64,000 nt of DNA from Winogradskyella echinorum (lineage in GTDB: Bacteria; Bacteroidota; Bacteroidia; Flavobacteriales; Flavobacteriaceae): NCBI RefSeq assembly GCF_014297365.1, contig NZ_JACOQD010000001.1, positions 310,001-374,000 on the forward strand. The letters run 5' to 3'. The position numbers and the translations under genes were made by a program. Of the stretch, positions 45,929-54,615 are shown in pieces. Each line of letters opens with the position of its first letter. The stretch's first letter is position 1. The notes under the pieces were generated by a model, which saw only the letters and a program-made list of their open reading frames with translations, was not told the origin of the DNA and searched no databases.

Positions 45929-46588
45929 ATGGCAAAAACAACTTGGAAATACACTTTAAGAGAAATTATCATAGTTATCATAGGTATTACAATTGCCTTT
46001 AGCATGAATAAATGTGCTGATAATTTAAAGGATAATAAACTAAGAAAAGAATACCTCACTAACTTAAAAAGTGATGTGGAAGCAGACCAAGTTCAGCTTT
46101 TAAAAAATATAGAAGCCATTGATAATAAAATAAAAATCTGTTCGGAGATTATACCTGTATTGAATTCTGAAAAAGATCAGGATATGCGATTAATGAATAA
46201 CATTTTTGCTATCATAAAATATGAAAACTTTAGTCCTAAAAATATTACTTATAAAACCTTAATCAATTCTGGTGATTTAAAACTGATTGATGATTTTAAA
46301 CTTAAAACAGCCATTCAACAACACTACACTAACTATGAAGAATTATCAGAGGTATATATGAGGCATACAAGTTTAATAAAAGATTATTTAGGCAACTATT
46401 TAGTGAATCATGCAGATTATGACCAAATTCAAAATGGTAAAGCACCATTTTTAAATGAAATTAAATTGAAAAATATTGTTAGAGCCCTTTTGACCACTTT
46501 TGATGATAAAAAAGCTACCTCTAAACTTGTGGCTGAAAGTTGTGACACGCTTATTAAAGAAATTGACACTGCATTAGATTATTATTGA
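45929..46588 (+). CDS. DUF6090 family membrane-anchored protein, copy 1
   Basis: 219 aa. One N-terminal membrane helix (REIIIVIIGITIAFSMNKC, about 11-29), then an alpha-helical region with coiled-coil character (EYLTNLKSDVEADQVQLLKNI) and the conserved ITYKTLINSGDLKLIDDF block. I recognise DUF6090, common in marine Flavobacteria and often in tandem copies; function unknown. Its stop lies 21 nt before the second copy. Confidence 0.75.
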   Translation: MAKTTWKYTLREIIIVIIGITIAFSMNKCADNLKDNKLRKEYLTNLKSDVEADQVQLLKNIEAIDNKIKICSEIIPVLNSEKDQDMRLMNNIFAIIKYENFSPKNITYKTLINSGDLKLIDDFKLKTAIQQHYTNYEELSEVYMRHTSLIKDYLGNYLVNHADYDQIQNGKAPFLNEIKLKNIVRALLTTFDDKKATSKLVAESCDTLIKEIDTALDYY

Positions 46589-46608
46589 TATTACAACCAA
46601 TACTAAAA

Positions 46609-47244
46609 ATGAAAAAGAAACTCACATATGCTTTTGGCGAAATATTAATTGTAATTATTGGTATTTCTTTAGCATTTAGTATGAATAAATGTGCAGATGA
46701 CTCTAAAAATGAAACTCAAAAAAAGCAGTATCTCACTAACTTAAAACAAGATATTGAAGAAGACAAAGCTGATCTAGAAAGCAATCTTATACAAATAAAC
46801 CAACAGATAGAACTGAGCACCAATTTAATACCTCTACTCAATTCTAACGACCCAGAAAAGCATGTAAAACTTCGTGGTTTATATAATATTGCTCAACTTA
46901 CCAATTTTACGCCAAAAGATTTTACATATCAAGCGTTAGTTAATTCTGGAGACTTAAAACTGATTGATAATTTTGAATTAAAAAAGACTATAGAAAAGCA
47001 TTACTCTAAATACAAGACTATATCTAAGGCGTATGAACGCCAAGAAACAATCAACAAAGATTACTTGGGTAATTACTTTATTTACAACACAGATTATGAT
47101 TTAATGCGCCAAGGTAAATCTCCATTTAAGGACGAAAAACTGTTAAAAAATATGATGCAAGCCATACGTGGATCTTTCATAATAAAAAAAGAAGCTACAG
47201 AGCTCGGTATTAAAAGCTGTGATAGTATTTTGAAGATACTATAA
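46609..47244 (+). CDS. DUF6090 family membrane-anchored protein, copy 2
   Basis: 211 aa from ATG 46609; a TTG at 46585 would overlap the first copy and add eight residues, so it is less likely. The same layout as copy 1: membrane helix GEILIVIIGISLAFSMNKC, then YLTNLKQDIEEDKADLESNL and FTYQALVNSGDLKLIDNF. The two share long identical stretches (AFSMNKCAD, YLTNLK, NSGDLKLID), so they arose by tandem duplication. Function unknown. Confidence 0.75.
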   Translation: MKKKLTYAFGEILIVIIGISLAFSMNKCADDSKNETQKKQYLTNLKQDIEEDKADLESNLIQINQQIELSTNLIPLLNSNDPEKHVKLRGLYNIAQLTNFTPKDFTYQALVNSGDLKLIDNFELKKTIEKHYSKYKTISKAYERQETINKDYLGNYFIYNTDYDLMRQGKSPFKDEKLLKNMMQAIRGSFIIKKEATELGIKSCDSILKIL

Positions 47245-47246
47245 GT

Positions 47247-48356
47247 TTAATCAATCTCAGTGATACTAAAATCAGCAAATAAGACTTCTTCATCTCTTAG
47301 ATCTTGCGCATTATTCAGACTTCTGTAAATTCCCCATTTAGGTCTAACATATTCAGCTTCTGGCCTCCAGTTGATTATTGACTGATTAGAATATTGAAAT
47401 AAAATTTCGTTATTACTTACCTGCTTTATTTCAATTTGATAAGTACCTTCTGTACCATATTTAATTATTTCTGTGACTTCTAACCAAGTGTTAATAAATG
47501 GCCCTAAATCTGTTTGAGCTACTGTGTTCTGATTATCAGTTTCGGCATAACGTAATTCTAATTTATCTGGCGTACCTTTTCTTGTAGTTAAAGTATAAAT
47601 TGGCATACTTGCCAACGATCCTCCAACAGATTTTAATTGATGTAAATGGGTAAAGTTTGGAGAAGACTGAAATCCTTGTTTTAACTTAAATTTCCATTTG
47701 TAAACTACCGTTTCGTTTTCTACTCCTAATAAATTATCTGGCGATTGACCATAAGTTTTTATTTCGTTGCGTTGTCTATCAAAATTAATACAGCGATCAT
47801 TATCTGGCGTTGTATGAATATAAAATTGGAAAACATGTGTGTTTAAATCGTTATCAAAAACCTCATCAATATGATCACCAAACTCAGTATGATTACAATC
47901 TGGCACTTCAATAGGATTATAACCTGGTGCGAATACCGAAGTGATTAAAGCATAAGTATCTCCTGGACCATCTGCTTTTAACTCAACACCTTCTGTAATA
48001 GGATTTTCCACATCTTTAACGAGAGTTATACTTACTGAATTATTAGATGGATTTGTGTCATTATAATCATTCCGATACTCAAATTTAAAATCTATTGATG
48101 CATCTACTTGTGTCGTATCTGCATTAAAATTTAATTCTTTTTGAGTTTCATTTTCTAATGCAGCACCATAATTATAAGTTAGTACGGTTTGTAATTTTTG
48201 CAATAAATCATCGGCATCAATCCAAGTAATTGTATTAGAAAATGATGTAACAGAAATATCAGTATTTATTGATTTTGGGCTATCATCAGTTTTATTACAA
48301 CTAAGAAAAGTGAAATGAAAAACAAATATTAAAACTAGAAAGAATGAACTTTTCAT
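47247..48356 (-). CDS. Polysaccharide-lyase-like (heparin lyase I fold) lipoprotein
   Basis: 369 aa; lipoprotein signal ending at Cys20 (TFLSCNKTD). After a 110-residue variable N-terminal part comes a jelly-roll-like domain with VYKWKFKLKQGFQ, NFTHLHQLKSVGG, and the ending EYVRPKWGIYRSLNN. These blocks resemble the beta-jelly-roll lyases of the heparin lyase I/PL20-like group. The catalytic residues cannot be assigned surely. It is a single gene, far from the pectin locus, converging on the DUF6090 pair with only 2 nt between stops. Confidence 0.6.
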   Translation of the reverse strand: MKSSFFLVLIFVFHFTFLSCNKTDDSPKSINTDISVTSFSNTITWIDADDLLQKLQTVLTYNYGAALENETQKELNFNADTTQVDASIDFKFEYRNDYNDTNPSNNSVSITLVKDVENPITEGVELKADGPGDTYALITSVFAPGYNPIEVPDCNHTEFGDHIDEVFDNDLNTHVFQFYIHTTPDNDRCINFDRQRNEIKTYGQSPDNLLGVENETVVYKWKFKLKQGFQSSPNFTHLHQLKSVGGSLASMPIYTLTTRKGTPDKLELRYAETDNQNTVAQTDLGPFINTWLEVTEIIKYGTEGTYQIEIKQVSNNEILFQYSNQSIINWRPEAEYVRPKWGIYRSLNNAQDLRDEEVLFADFSITEID

Positions 48357-48381
48357 AATTAAGGTATATAGACTTAATATA

Positions 48382-48407
48382 AAAGCCCGAACACAAGTTC
48401 AGGCTTT
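48382..48407 (-). terminator. Terminator after the HMA gene
   Basis: Arms 48382-48392 and 48397-48407 with a 4-nt loop; pairing is complete on the minus-strand RNA with one G-U wobble but not on the plus strand. Ends the metal-handling operon. Confidence 0.75.
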
Positions 48408-48418
48408 AACTATTTTTA

Positions 48419-48793
48419 TTATTCGTTTCCGTCTCCTTTTTCTTTTTCATGATCTTTCTGAACTTCTTTATCACGGTACTTGCAACATGGATGTACTGAA
48501 TTGTAGGCTTCGTCTGTAGCTTTAATTTCTTTGGTGTCATGACCAACTGAAGCTATTTTTGCAGAGATTGTTTTTAAATCCGTTTTGCGCTCATCAAAGA
48601 TGAGTTTTAGCTCGTGCGTGTCGACATTCCAAACAGCAGATTTTACACCTTTAGTTCTAATAGCTGCTTTTTCAATACGCTCTTTACACATACCACATAC
48701 ACCATCTACTTCCATTGAAGCTTTTGCATTTTTGTTTTGAGCAAATGTTACAGTACCTGCTAATAATGCGAAAATTAAAATTACTTGTTTCAT
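48419..48793 (-). CDS. Exported heavy-metal-associated (HMA) domain protein
   Basis: 124 aa with a signal peptide (about 1-19). The ferredoxin-like HMA domain has GVCGMCKERI (metal ligands Cys33 and Cys36) and the end VGHDTKEIKATDEAYNSV. A second Cys pair, HPCCKYRD, and a charged tail follow. It probably binds Cu(I) in the periplasm. It lies 66 nt after the TonB-dependent receptor gene on the same strand. Confidence 0.85.
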   Translation of the reverse strand: MKQVILIFALLAGTVTFAQNKNAKASMEVDGVCGMCKERIEKAAIRTKGVKSAVWNVDTHELKLIFDERKTDLKTISAKIASVGHDTKEIKATDEAYNSVHPCCKYRDKEVQKDHEKEKGDGNE

Positions 48794-48859
48794 TTTGTTT
48801 AATTTTTATTTTTTGAGATTCTGAACCTATTTCAGAATCTAATTTTATAGTTTCAATTA

Positions 48860-51097
48860 TTATTTTATTCTATATCGTAATCCTGCATAGTACATACTTC
48901 CAAAAATTGGGCCATACACAAAGTTACTATCAAAATTTGAACCAAATGGATTATCTGCACTTACAATCGGCTTACTTTGCCTTACATTAGTCACATTTTC
49001 TCCTCCTAAATATACTTCAAATTTTGGAGAAAACACTTTAGTCACTTGTAAGTTTAAGGTTGCAATAGTTGGCGAATACGCATCTACTTGAAATTCTTCT
49101 GCACTTAATTCTGTACTAGGAAAACGTTGAGAATCTAACCAATTATAGGTAGCATCAAACTTCCATTGATCACCATTATCTTTTTGGTGCGTTTCATAAG
49201 ATGCATTAGCAAACAAGCGATGTTGTGGTACCAATGGTTTTTCTAGTTTACCTGAATTATAATCCGTTTTAACATCATAATACTTATATGCTGTTCTTAT
49301 ATCAAAACCTTCAAAGGCATTATAGTTAAATTCAAATTGAAAGCTATTAGCGTAGCTATCACCTTCAAGATTATAAAAATTAATTTCAGTCGGATTTTCC
49401 CAATCTACAACTACTTGATTCTGAAAATCGGTTCTATAAAAATCTAAAGTGATATCAGCTTTTCTATCAAATAAATTGAAGCCTTGTAAATAACTTACAC
49501 CATAATTCCATGCAATTTCTGGATCTAAACCATATATTTTACCGCCAGAATTTAAGATGTTTATCTGCCTAGAACTTGCAAACATGTTTTGGTTTTCTGC
49601 AAAAATATTGGCACTTCGCTTTCCTCTGCCAACAGATGCTCTAAAAGCGGATTTTTCCCAAGGAGAATAACGTAAATGCAAACGAGGAGTCACAAAAAAG
49701 CCAAGCCTATTGTGCTGATCTACTCTAACACCTGCCGTCATAGTTAGCTTATCTAAATCGTCGTAAGAATATTCAAAAAAGCCACCAACAGAATTTTCGG
49801 TGCGCTCGTAAGTATCTTCATTTACTAGCTCATCATAATGATCGTAAGTAAAGCTTAATCCTGTTTTTACTTTATGTCTAGAATCTGAAATAATGCTATT
49901 ATACACCAAGTTAGAATAAAAACTATTATGCTGAATATCATAAAGATTTAAACCAAAATAAGAATCTTGCTCATGATGACTAAAACTCGTTTGAAACCCT
50001 ATACTTTGATATGGAATTTCTGGATTTACATAGCCTAATTTAGTAGTCACTTCAAAACGCTCTGTATTAATTTCACTTCCCCAAAAATTGGTCGTCCCTT
50101 TATCTCTTTCTGGATCAAAATCTAGTTGTCCGGCTTGTTTTTCATCGTTTAAGTAACGAAGATTGATAAAACTAACCACTCCTTTTTCTGGATTGGTATA
50201 TTGCCAACGGTTCATCACATTAATTTGATTATACAATGGCATGTCTAAAAACCCATCATCATTAACATCGTGCTCTTGTTGGTGAGTGTTACCATGTAAA
50301 TACAAACCTGTACTCCACTTATCAGATACTTTGGTATTAAAATGTGTATTTAACTCTAAACGCTCACTAGATGCTCCGTAAAGATTTACAAACAACTTAT
50401 CGTCTGTAGTTGGTTTTACCAACTCTGCATTTATTTGGCCAGCAATGCTTTCAAAACCATTAACAACACTTCCTGTCCCTTTAGTAATTTGAATACTCTC
50501 TACCCAAGTTCCCGGAATAAAACTCAATCCATAAGCTTGAGACGCACCTCTAATGGCAGGAATATTTTCTGTAGCTATAAGAATGTATGGCGATTTTAAA
50601 CCTAACATTTTTATTTGCCTTGTTCCCGAAACCGCATCAGCAAAATTAACATCAATAGATGGATTGGTTTCAAAACTCTCTGAGAGGTTACAACAAGCAG
50701 CTTTTAATAATTCATCGCTACTTACAAATAATGTGTTAGTAGCTTTTAAATACGATTTTGCTGTAGCTTGTTTTCTAGATACAACTGTAACAGCATCTAA
50801 CTCATCTGAAGCTAGTAATACATGCCTAATATATTTGTTTTCAGTAACTGTTAAGGTATCCGTTTTAAAGCCAACATAACTAATTACTAATTGATTATAT
50901 GAGAATTTATATGGTAGGGAAAATGTACCGTCTTCTCCAGTAATTGCTCCAACTGAAGAACCTAGCCAATATACATTAGCTCCAGGCAAAGGCATTTCTT
51001 TAGAACTACTTGTTTCTAAAACAATACCAGTTAATTGTTCTTGCGCAGAAATAATGAGCGACAAAAACATAAAATATAGTATTAAATATTTTTTCAT
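48860..51097 (-). CDS. TonB-dependent outer membrane receptor, probable metal uptake
   Basis: 745 aa from ATG 51097 (MKKYLILYFMFLSLIISAQ signal peptide); an earlier frame start at 51130 adds 11 residues. After the signal comes a carboxypeptidase-regulatory-like domain (LTGIVLETSSSKEMPLPGAN, about 22-95), then the plug (SYVGFKT..., with LLKAACCNLSESF carrying a Cys-Cys pair) and a 22-strand barrel ending YYAGLRYRIK. No SusD partner is present, so this is not a glycan receptor. Between HYC_CC_PP and HMA genes it most likely imports copper or a similar metal. Confidence 0.88.
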   Translation of the reverse strand: MKKYLILYFMFLSLIISAQEQLTGIVLETSSSKEMPLPGANVYWLGSSVGAITGEDGTFSLPYKFSYNQLVISYVGFKTDTLTVTENKYIRHVLLASDELDAVTVVSRKQATAKSYLKATNTLFVSSDELLKAACCNLSESFETNPSIDVNFADAVSGTRQIKMLGLKSPYILIATENIPAIRGASQAYGLSFIPGTWVESIQITKGTGSVVNGFESIAGQINAELVKPTTDDKLFVNLYGASSERLELNTHFNTKVSDKWSTGLYLHGNTHQQEHDVNDDGFLDMPLYNQINVMNRWQYTNPEKGVVSFINLRYLNDEKQAGQLDFDPERDKGTTNFWGSEINTERFEVTTKLGYVNPEIPYQSIGFQTSFSHHEQDSYFGLNLYDIQHNSFYSNLVYNSIISDSRHKVKTGLSFTYDHYDELVNEDTYERTENSVGGFFEYSYDDLDKLTMTAGVRVDQHNRLGFFVTPRLHLRYSPWEKSAFRASVGRGKRSANIFAENQNMFASSRQINILNSGGKIYGLDPEIAWNYGVSYLQGFNLFDRKADITLDFYRTDFQNQVVVDWENPTEINFYNLEGDSYANSFQFEFNYNAFEGFDIRTAYKYYDVKTDYNSGKLEKPLVPQHRLFANASYETHQKDNGDQWKFDATYNWLDSQRFPSTELSAEEFQVDAYSPTIATLNLQVTKVFSPKFEVYLGGENVTNVRQSKPIVSADNPFGSNFDSNFVYGPIFGSMYYAGLRYRIK

Positions 51098-51173
51098 TTG
51101 TTTGATTTGTAGGTATAACTTAAAGCACAAATAATGTGCTCACTTTTTTATTCGATAAAAAGCTATAACTAAA

Positions 51174-51587
51174 TCAAATGAGGTAAGTTTCATCTAGGAC
51201 ATGAATATCCTTGATGAGTATGGGAGGTGCATAATCCTTATGCGGAATTATTAAGTTTGGTAAAGCTTCAAAAAGATTTAAATAAGAAAAACTAAAAGCA
51301 GTTAGAACTTGCTTTTGTAAGTCGTCTAAATCTTCAAATGAATTTGTTGTTAATTGACTTAAGCCTTCAATAACATCTATTTCGTCTTTACAGCACGATT
51401 GTTTAGTAATTTTCGCCTGCTCTATTTCAAAAGCTTCCATAGCACATTTTTCTGATTCAGTAAATATGGCTACGTCCATTAACTTATCTCCACAAAAATG
51501 TTTTTCTATAGTTAATGATAATGTTGAAAACAACACCAAAAACGATAGCGTAACAGAAAAGATTTTATGTGTATATGAAAATTTCAC
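51174..51587 (-). CDS. HYC_CC_PP family small exported protein
   Basis: 137 aa with an N-terminal hydrophobic segment (about 9-27). The family motifs are in order: KHFCGD (His30-Phe31-Cys32, the HYC position), KQSCCKDE (Cys65-Cys66), and YAPPILIKDI (the PP). The Cys and His suggest a bound metal. It precedes the TonB-dependent receptor and HMA protein on the same strand, a set I recall as typical of Flavobacteriaceae metal handling. Function unproven. Confidence 0.8.
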   Translation of the reverse strand: MKFSYTHKIFSVTLSFLVLFSTLSLTIEKHFCGDKLMDVAIFTESEKCAMEAFEIEQAKITKQSCCKDEIDVIEGLSQLTTNSFEDLDDLQKQVLTAFSFSYLNLFEALPNLIIPHKDYAPPILIKDIHVLDETYLI

Positions 51588-51637
51588 GCTGCGAAGTTAC
51601 AAAATAATTAAAAAGCAATACTCTAATTATAATATTC

Positions 51638-52066
51638 TTAACGATTAAGCTTATAGTAGTAAAAGGCTGGCAATAATAAAATTAAGAGTATTGGCTGTAT
51701 TAAAAATCTTCTAATATTGAAAAACAAATAATAATCTTCTTGCTTTGGATTTATTACAAAATAAAGAAACGGAATTAGGAGTAACACAAAAGCAATTCCA
51801 TAAATAACAAGAGAAAACTTTACCATAATCTTATCGTTGAATATGAGGTAAATGATTCCTAACGAAGCTAATGTATTAAGCAAGTATCTAAAACTTGTAT
51901 ATAAAACCAATTTAGCAACTTCACGTCTAGGATTATCCATATATAAATAATCATTTTCAAAAAAAGTTAAATAAGGATCATAAAAGAGTAGATCCTCAAA
52001 ACCACGAATAGCCACTAATACTAGTAGTAATAAAAATGCTAATATGTATCGCGTTAACTTAGGCAT
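51638..52066 (-). CDS. Exosortase F system-associated membrane protein
   Basis: 142 aa with about four membrane helices; the conserved FEDLLFYDPYLTFFENDYLYM and FNIRRFLIQPILLILLLPAFYYY blocks identify the XrtF-associated family. It overlaps the xrtF stop by 8 nt. Its role beside exosortase F is unknown. Confidence 0.85.
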   Translation of the reverse strand: MPKLTRYILAFLLLLVLVAIRGFEDLLFYDPYLTFFENDYLYMDNPRREVAKLVLYTSFRYLLNTLASLGIIYLIFNDKIMVKFSLVIYGIAFVLLLIPFLYFVINPKQEDYYLFFNIRRFLIQPILLILLLPAFYYYKLNR

Positions 52067-52610
52067 TTGATTTTACAGATTTTGAAAAACGATTTACCCA
52101 AACCATCCAAAGTAAAAACACAGTGCCATAAATGAGCATTGGAAAAATAATGTTATGAAGCAGTTCTCGTCTCCATGGATAGTGGTACAAACCAATAGAC
52201 AATATTACAATACGAATTAAATTAAAAGCATAAATAATAATACTACCAGCAAAACAATAAAACAAAGTCGTTTTAAACTTACCTGAAAAAGCAATAATAA
52301 AGGATAAAAACAGAATTATTATACTAACCGCATTGCAACCTTGAATAACCCTTGCTACAAACTTACCATTGATGTTAATTTTCATAGAAGGTTCGTTAGG
52401 ATGCTGAACCACACTTGCTTCGTACCCTACACTGTTTAGTAAAGTATTAGTCTGTTTTGCGACAAGATTAGTCACATAGTCTGGGTAGAATTTAGACCCA
52501 TCAGACAGACTTAAGTAAATATTATAGCCTATAGATAATACAGTATATACAGCTAAAAATGTAACTATAAACTTAATTACTAATTTATATTTTTCGAAAA
52601 GCGATTTCAA
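52059..52610 (-). CDS. xrtF: Exosortase family protein XrtF
   Basis: 183 aa multi-pass membrane protein, about five helices. Putative transpeptidase residues of the exosortase family: Cys92 in VIQGCNAVSI, Arg133 in NLIRIVIL and His152 in LLHNIIFP. It cleaves and sorts proteins carrying a C-terminal PEP-like signal; no such substrate was seen in the window. Followed by its partner gene with overlapping frames. Confidence 0.88.
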   Translation of the reverse strand: MKSLFEKYKLVIKFIVTFLAVYTVLSIGYNIYLSLSDGSKFYPDYVTNLVAKQTNTLLNSVGYEASVVQHPNEPSMKININGKFVARVIQGCNAVSIIILFLSFIIAFSGKFKTTLFYCFAGSIIIYAFNLIRIVILSIGLYHYPWRRELLHNIIFPMLIYGTVFLLWMVWVNRFSKSVKSNA

Positions 52611-52677
52611 ATAAAAGACTATGTTAGTTTGATGTTAAATTTATAAAAACAGTAGTTTATATTTACACATTTTAAAA

Positions 52678-52685
52678 TACTTTTG
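52678..52685 (+). promoter_or_regulatory. -7 promoter element of the GAF gene
   Basis: TACTTTTG matches TAnnTTTG, 17 nt before the start codon. No clear TTG at the -33 distance. Confidence 0.45.
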
Positions 52686-52702
52686 CCAAAAGTTTTACAC
52701 AT

Positions 52703-53161
52703 ATGACCTTACTAGAATTAAAACCACATATTAAATCTATTGTTTCTCAAAGTAATCTCACTGTGGATGAGCGGTTATTAAAGATTTGCGAAATCCTTGA
52801 AACAAACATAGACTACTACAATTGGGTTGGATTTTATTTTAAAAACGGAGATAAAAACGAGTTAAAATTAGGCCCTTTTATTGGGGAGCCAACTGACCAT
52901 ACTATTATTCCTTTCGGAAAAGGTATCTGCGGGCAAGTTGCCGTTAGTAATGAAAATTTTGTAGTACCAGATGTTGCAGCTCAAGACAATTACATTGCTT
53001 GCAGTATTACGGTTAAGGCAGAAATAGTAATACCTATTTTTGTTAACGGAGAAAATAAAGGGCAAATAGATATAGATTCAAATACTCCAGATCCTTTTAC
53101 TGAGGCTGATGAACGATTTTTGGAATTTGTATGCAAGGAGGTTGCAAATATCTTAAATTAG
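52703..53161 (+). CDS. GAF-domain protein, free methionine-(R)-sulfoxide reductase-like
   Basis: 152 aa, a single GAF domain with the fRMsr pattern: NWVGFYF, LGPFIGEP, GKGICGQVA, YIACSITVKAEIVIP and IDIDSNTPDPF. Cys76 and Cys100 have the same 24-residue spacing as the resolving and catalytic Cys of E. coli fRMsr, but the first of its three Cys is absent (EPTDHTI here). Cytoplasmic. Divergent from xrtF, an arrangement I recall in other Flavobacteriaceae. Confidence 0.82.
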   Translation: MTLLELKPHIKSIVSQSNLTVDERLLKICEILETNIDYYNWVGFYFKNGDKNELKLGPFIGEPTDHTIIPFGKGICGQVAVSNENFVVPDVAAQDNYIACSITVKAEIVIPIFVNGENKGQIDIDSNTPDPFTEADERFLEFVCKEVANILN

Positions 53162-53217
53162 AATTCTCAATTAACGTACTAAACGCTCAGACGACTGCTT
53201 TCTGCTTGTTATAAAAA

Positions 53218-54471
53218 CTACATTCCAGTTCTAATTGCTTCAACAGGATCTAATTTGGACGCTGAAATTGCAGGAATTACTCCAGAAATCAATCCTATAA
53301 AAGTAGATAAACCAAACCCTAAAAACATATTTCCAAAGGATAAGACAAACTCAAAATCCTCACCAACTACTCCATTCATTATATTTGCTGTAATCCAGAC
53401 AAATAGCAGACCAATTAGGCCACCTACAACTGCTAATATAACGGCTTCAAATAAAAACTGAAATAAAATAAATCTGTTTTTGGCACCCAAAGATTTTTGA
53501 ATTCCAATGAGGTTTGTTCGTTCTTTAACACTTACAAACATAATATTTGCAATTCCAAAACCTCCAACTAGCAAAGAAAACCCACTAATTATCCAACCAA
53601 TAATATTCATACCAGATATAACACTATCTACAGCACTTACAAACCCTGAAATTTTGTTTATAAAAAAATTATCATCCTCACCAGCTTTTAGTCCTCTAAA
53701 AGTTCTAAACTTCTGCTTAAGCACTTGTTCAAAAGAGGATATTTCAACATCAGAGCTTGGTTTAATAATTATCGCTCCTGGTAAACCACTAGCACCACCA
53801 TTTCTAAAACGTCTAACAAAATTAGCTGGAACAAAAGCTTTTTCATCTGGAGAATCAAAAATACTTGCCCCAAACTTTTTTAAGACACCAATTACAGTTA
53901 ACTTTCTACCATAAGCCCTTACTTTCTTCCCTAATGGATTAGAATTTCCAAATAAATTTTCTGCTATAGTATAACCAAGAACAATAACTGGCGCACCAGA
54001 TTCTGATTCTGACTCACCATAGAACCTTCCTTTTTCTACCTTAAAATCATTTATATTATATATTTCATTCGAAACCGCATCTATACCAACTCCCGAAACT
54101 GTTTCTGCCTGGTATCTTATAGTCTCTGTACTCCCAAATATTGTGTAGGCTACAGCATCAATATCAGGAACACTTCTTCTAACAAAATCAAATGCATCAT
54201 ATTCTGTTTGAGGAAAGTTATCGCGTTTCCAACGTGGAATATCAGTTGGCCCAAAAGAAAATTTAGTTAAGTAAATAGTATTCTTATCTAATCCTGATAA
54301 ATTCTCTTTAATATTTCTATCTAAAGAATCTACCGCAGCCAAAACGGCAATAATTGAAAAGATACCAACCGTAACACCTGTTAGTGATAAAAATGTACGG
54401 AGTTTGTTATTTTTAAGCGCATTTAATGCAAATGAAAAACTCTCTTTAAATACTCTTAAATAGACTAACAT
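53218..54471 (-). CDS. MacB-type ABC transporter permease
   Basis: 417 aa with one N-terminal membrane helix (RTFLSLTGVTVGIFSIIAVLAA), a periplasmic MacB_PCD domain (about 50-270), and a C-terminal FtsX domain of three helices (about 290-410) ending SASKLDPVEAIRTGM. The architecture is the LolC/MacB mechanotransmission type, but the ATPase domain is not fused and no adjacent ATP-binding protein or adaptor gene is present, so its partner is encoded elsewhere. Confidence 0.85.
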   Translation of the reverse strand: MLVYLRVFKESFSFALNALKNNKLRTFLSLTGVTVGIFSIIAVLAAVDSLDRNIKENLSGLDKNTIYLTKFSFGPTDIPRWKRDNFPQTEYDAFDFVRRSVPDIDAVAYTIFGSTETIRYQAETVSGVGIDAVSNEIYNINDFKVEKGRFYGESESESGAPVIVLGYTIAENLFGNSNPLGKKVRAYGRKLTVIGVLKKFGASIFDSPDEKAFVPANFVRRFRNGGASGLPGAIIIKPSSDVEISSFEQVLKQKFRTFRGLKAGEDDNFFINKISGFVSAVDSVISGMNIIGWIISGFSLLVGGFGIANIMFVSVKERTNLIGIQKSLGAKNRFILFQFLFEAVILAVVGGLIGLLFVWITANIMNGVVGEDFEFVLSFGNMFLGFGLSTFIGLISGVIPAISASKLDPVEAIRTGM

Positions 54472-54581
54472 ATGTTCGTTGTTTTAAAACAATTTAAAGA
54501 TAGGACGTTTTCAACAATTTATTGTTACAAAAAACTTAAATAAACTGCTTTTAGCACTAAGATTTTCTTTTTGATTATCCG

Positions 54582-54589
54582 TATTTTTG
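54582..54589 (+). promoter_or_regulatory. -7 promoter element of purH
   Basis: TATTTTTG (TAnnTTTG) 26 nt before ATG 54616. Its position within the 5' extension of the reading frame supports the downstream start. Confidence 0.45.
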
Positions 54590-54615
54590 CGCCATCTAAA
54601 ACACAACACAACATT

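Noticed and set aside
48860-51097. TonB-dependent receptor as the SusC of the pectin locus
   Set aside because: It is 32 kb away, shorter than SusC proteins, has no SusD, and sits between metal-binding protein genes.
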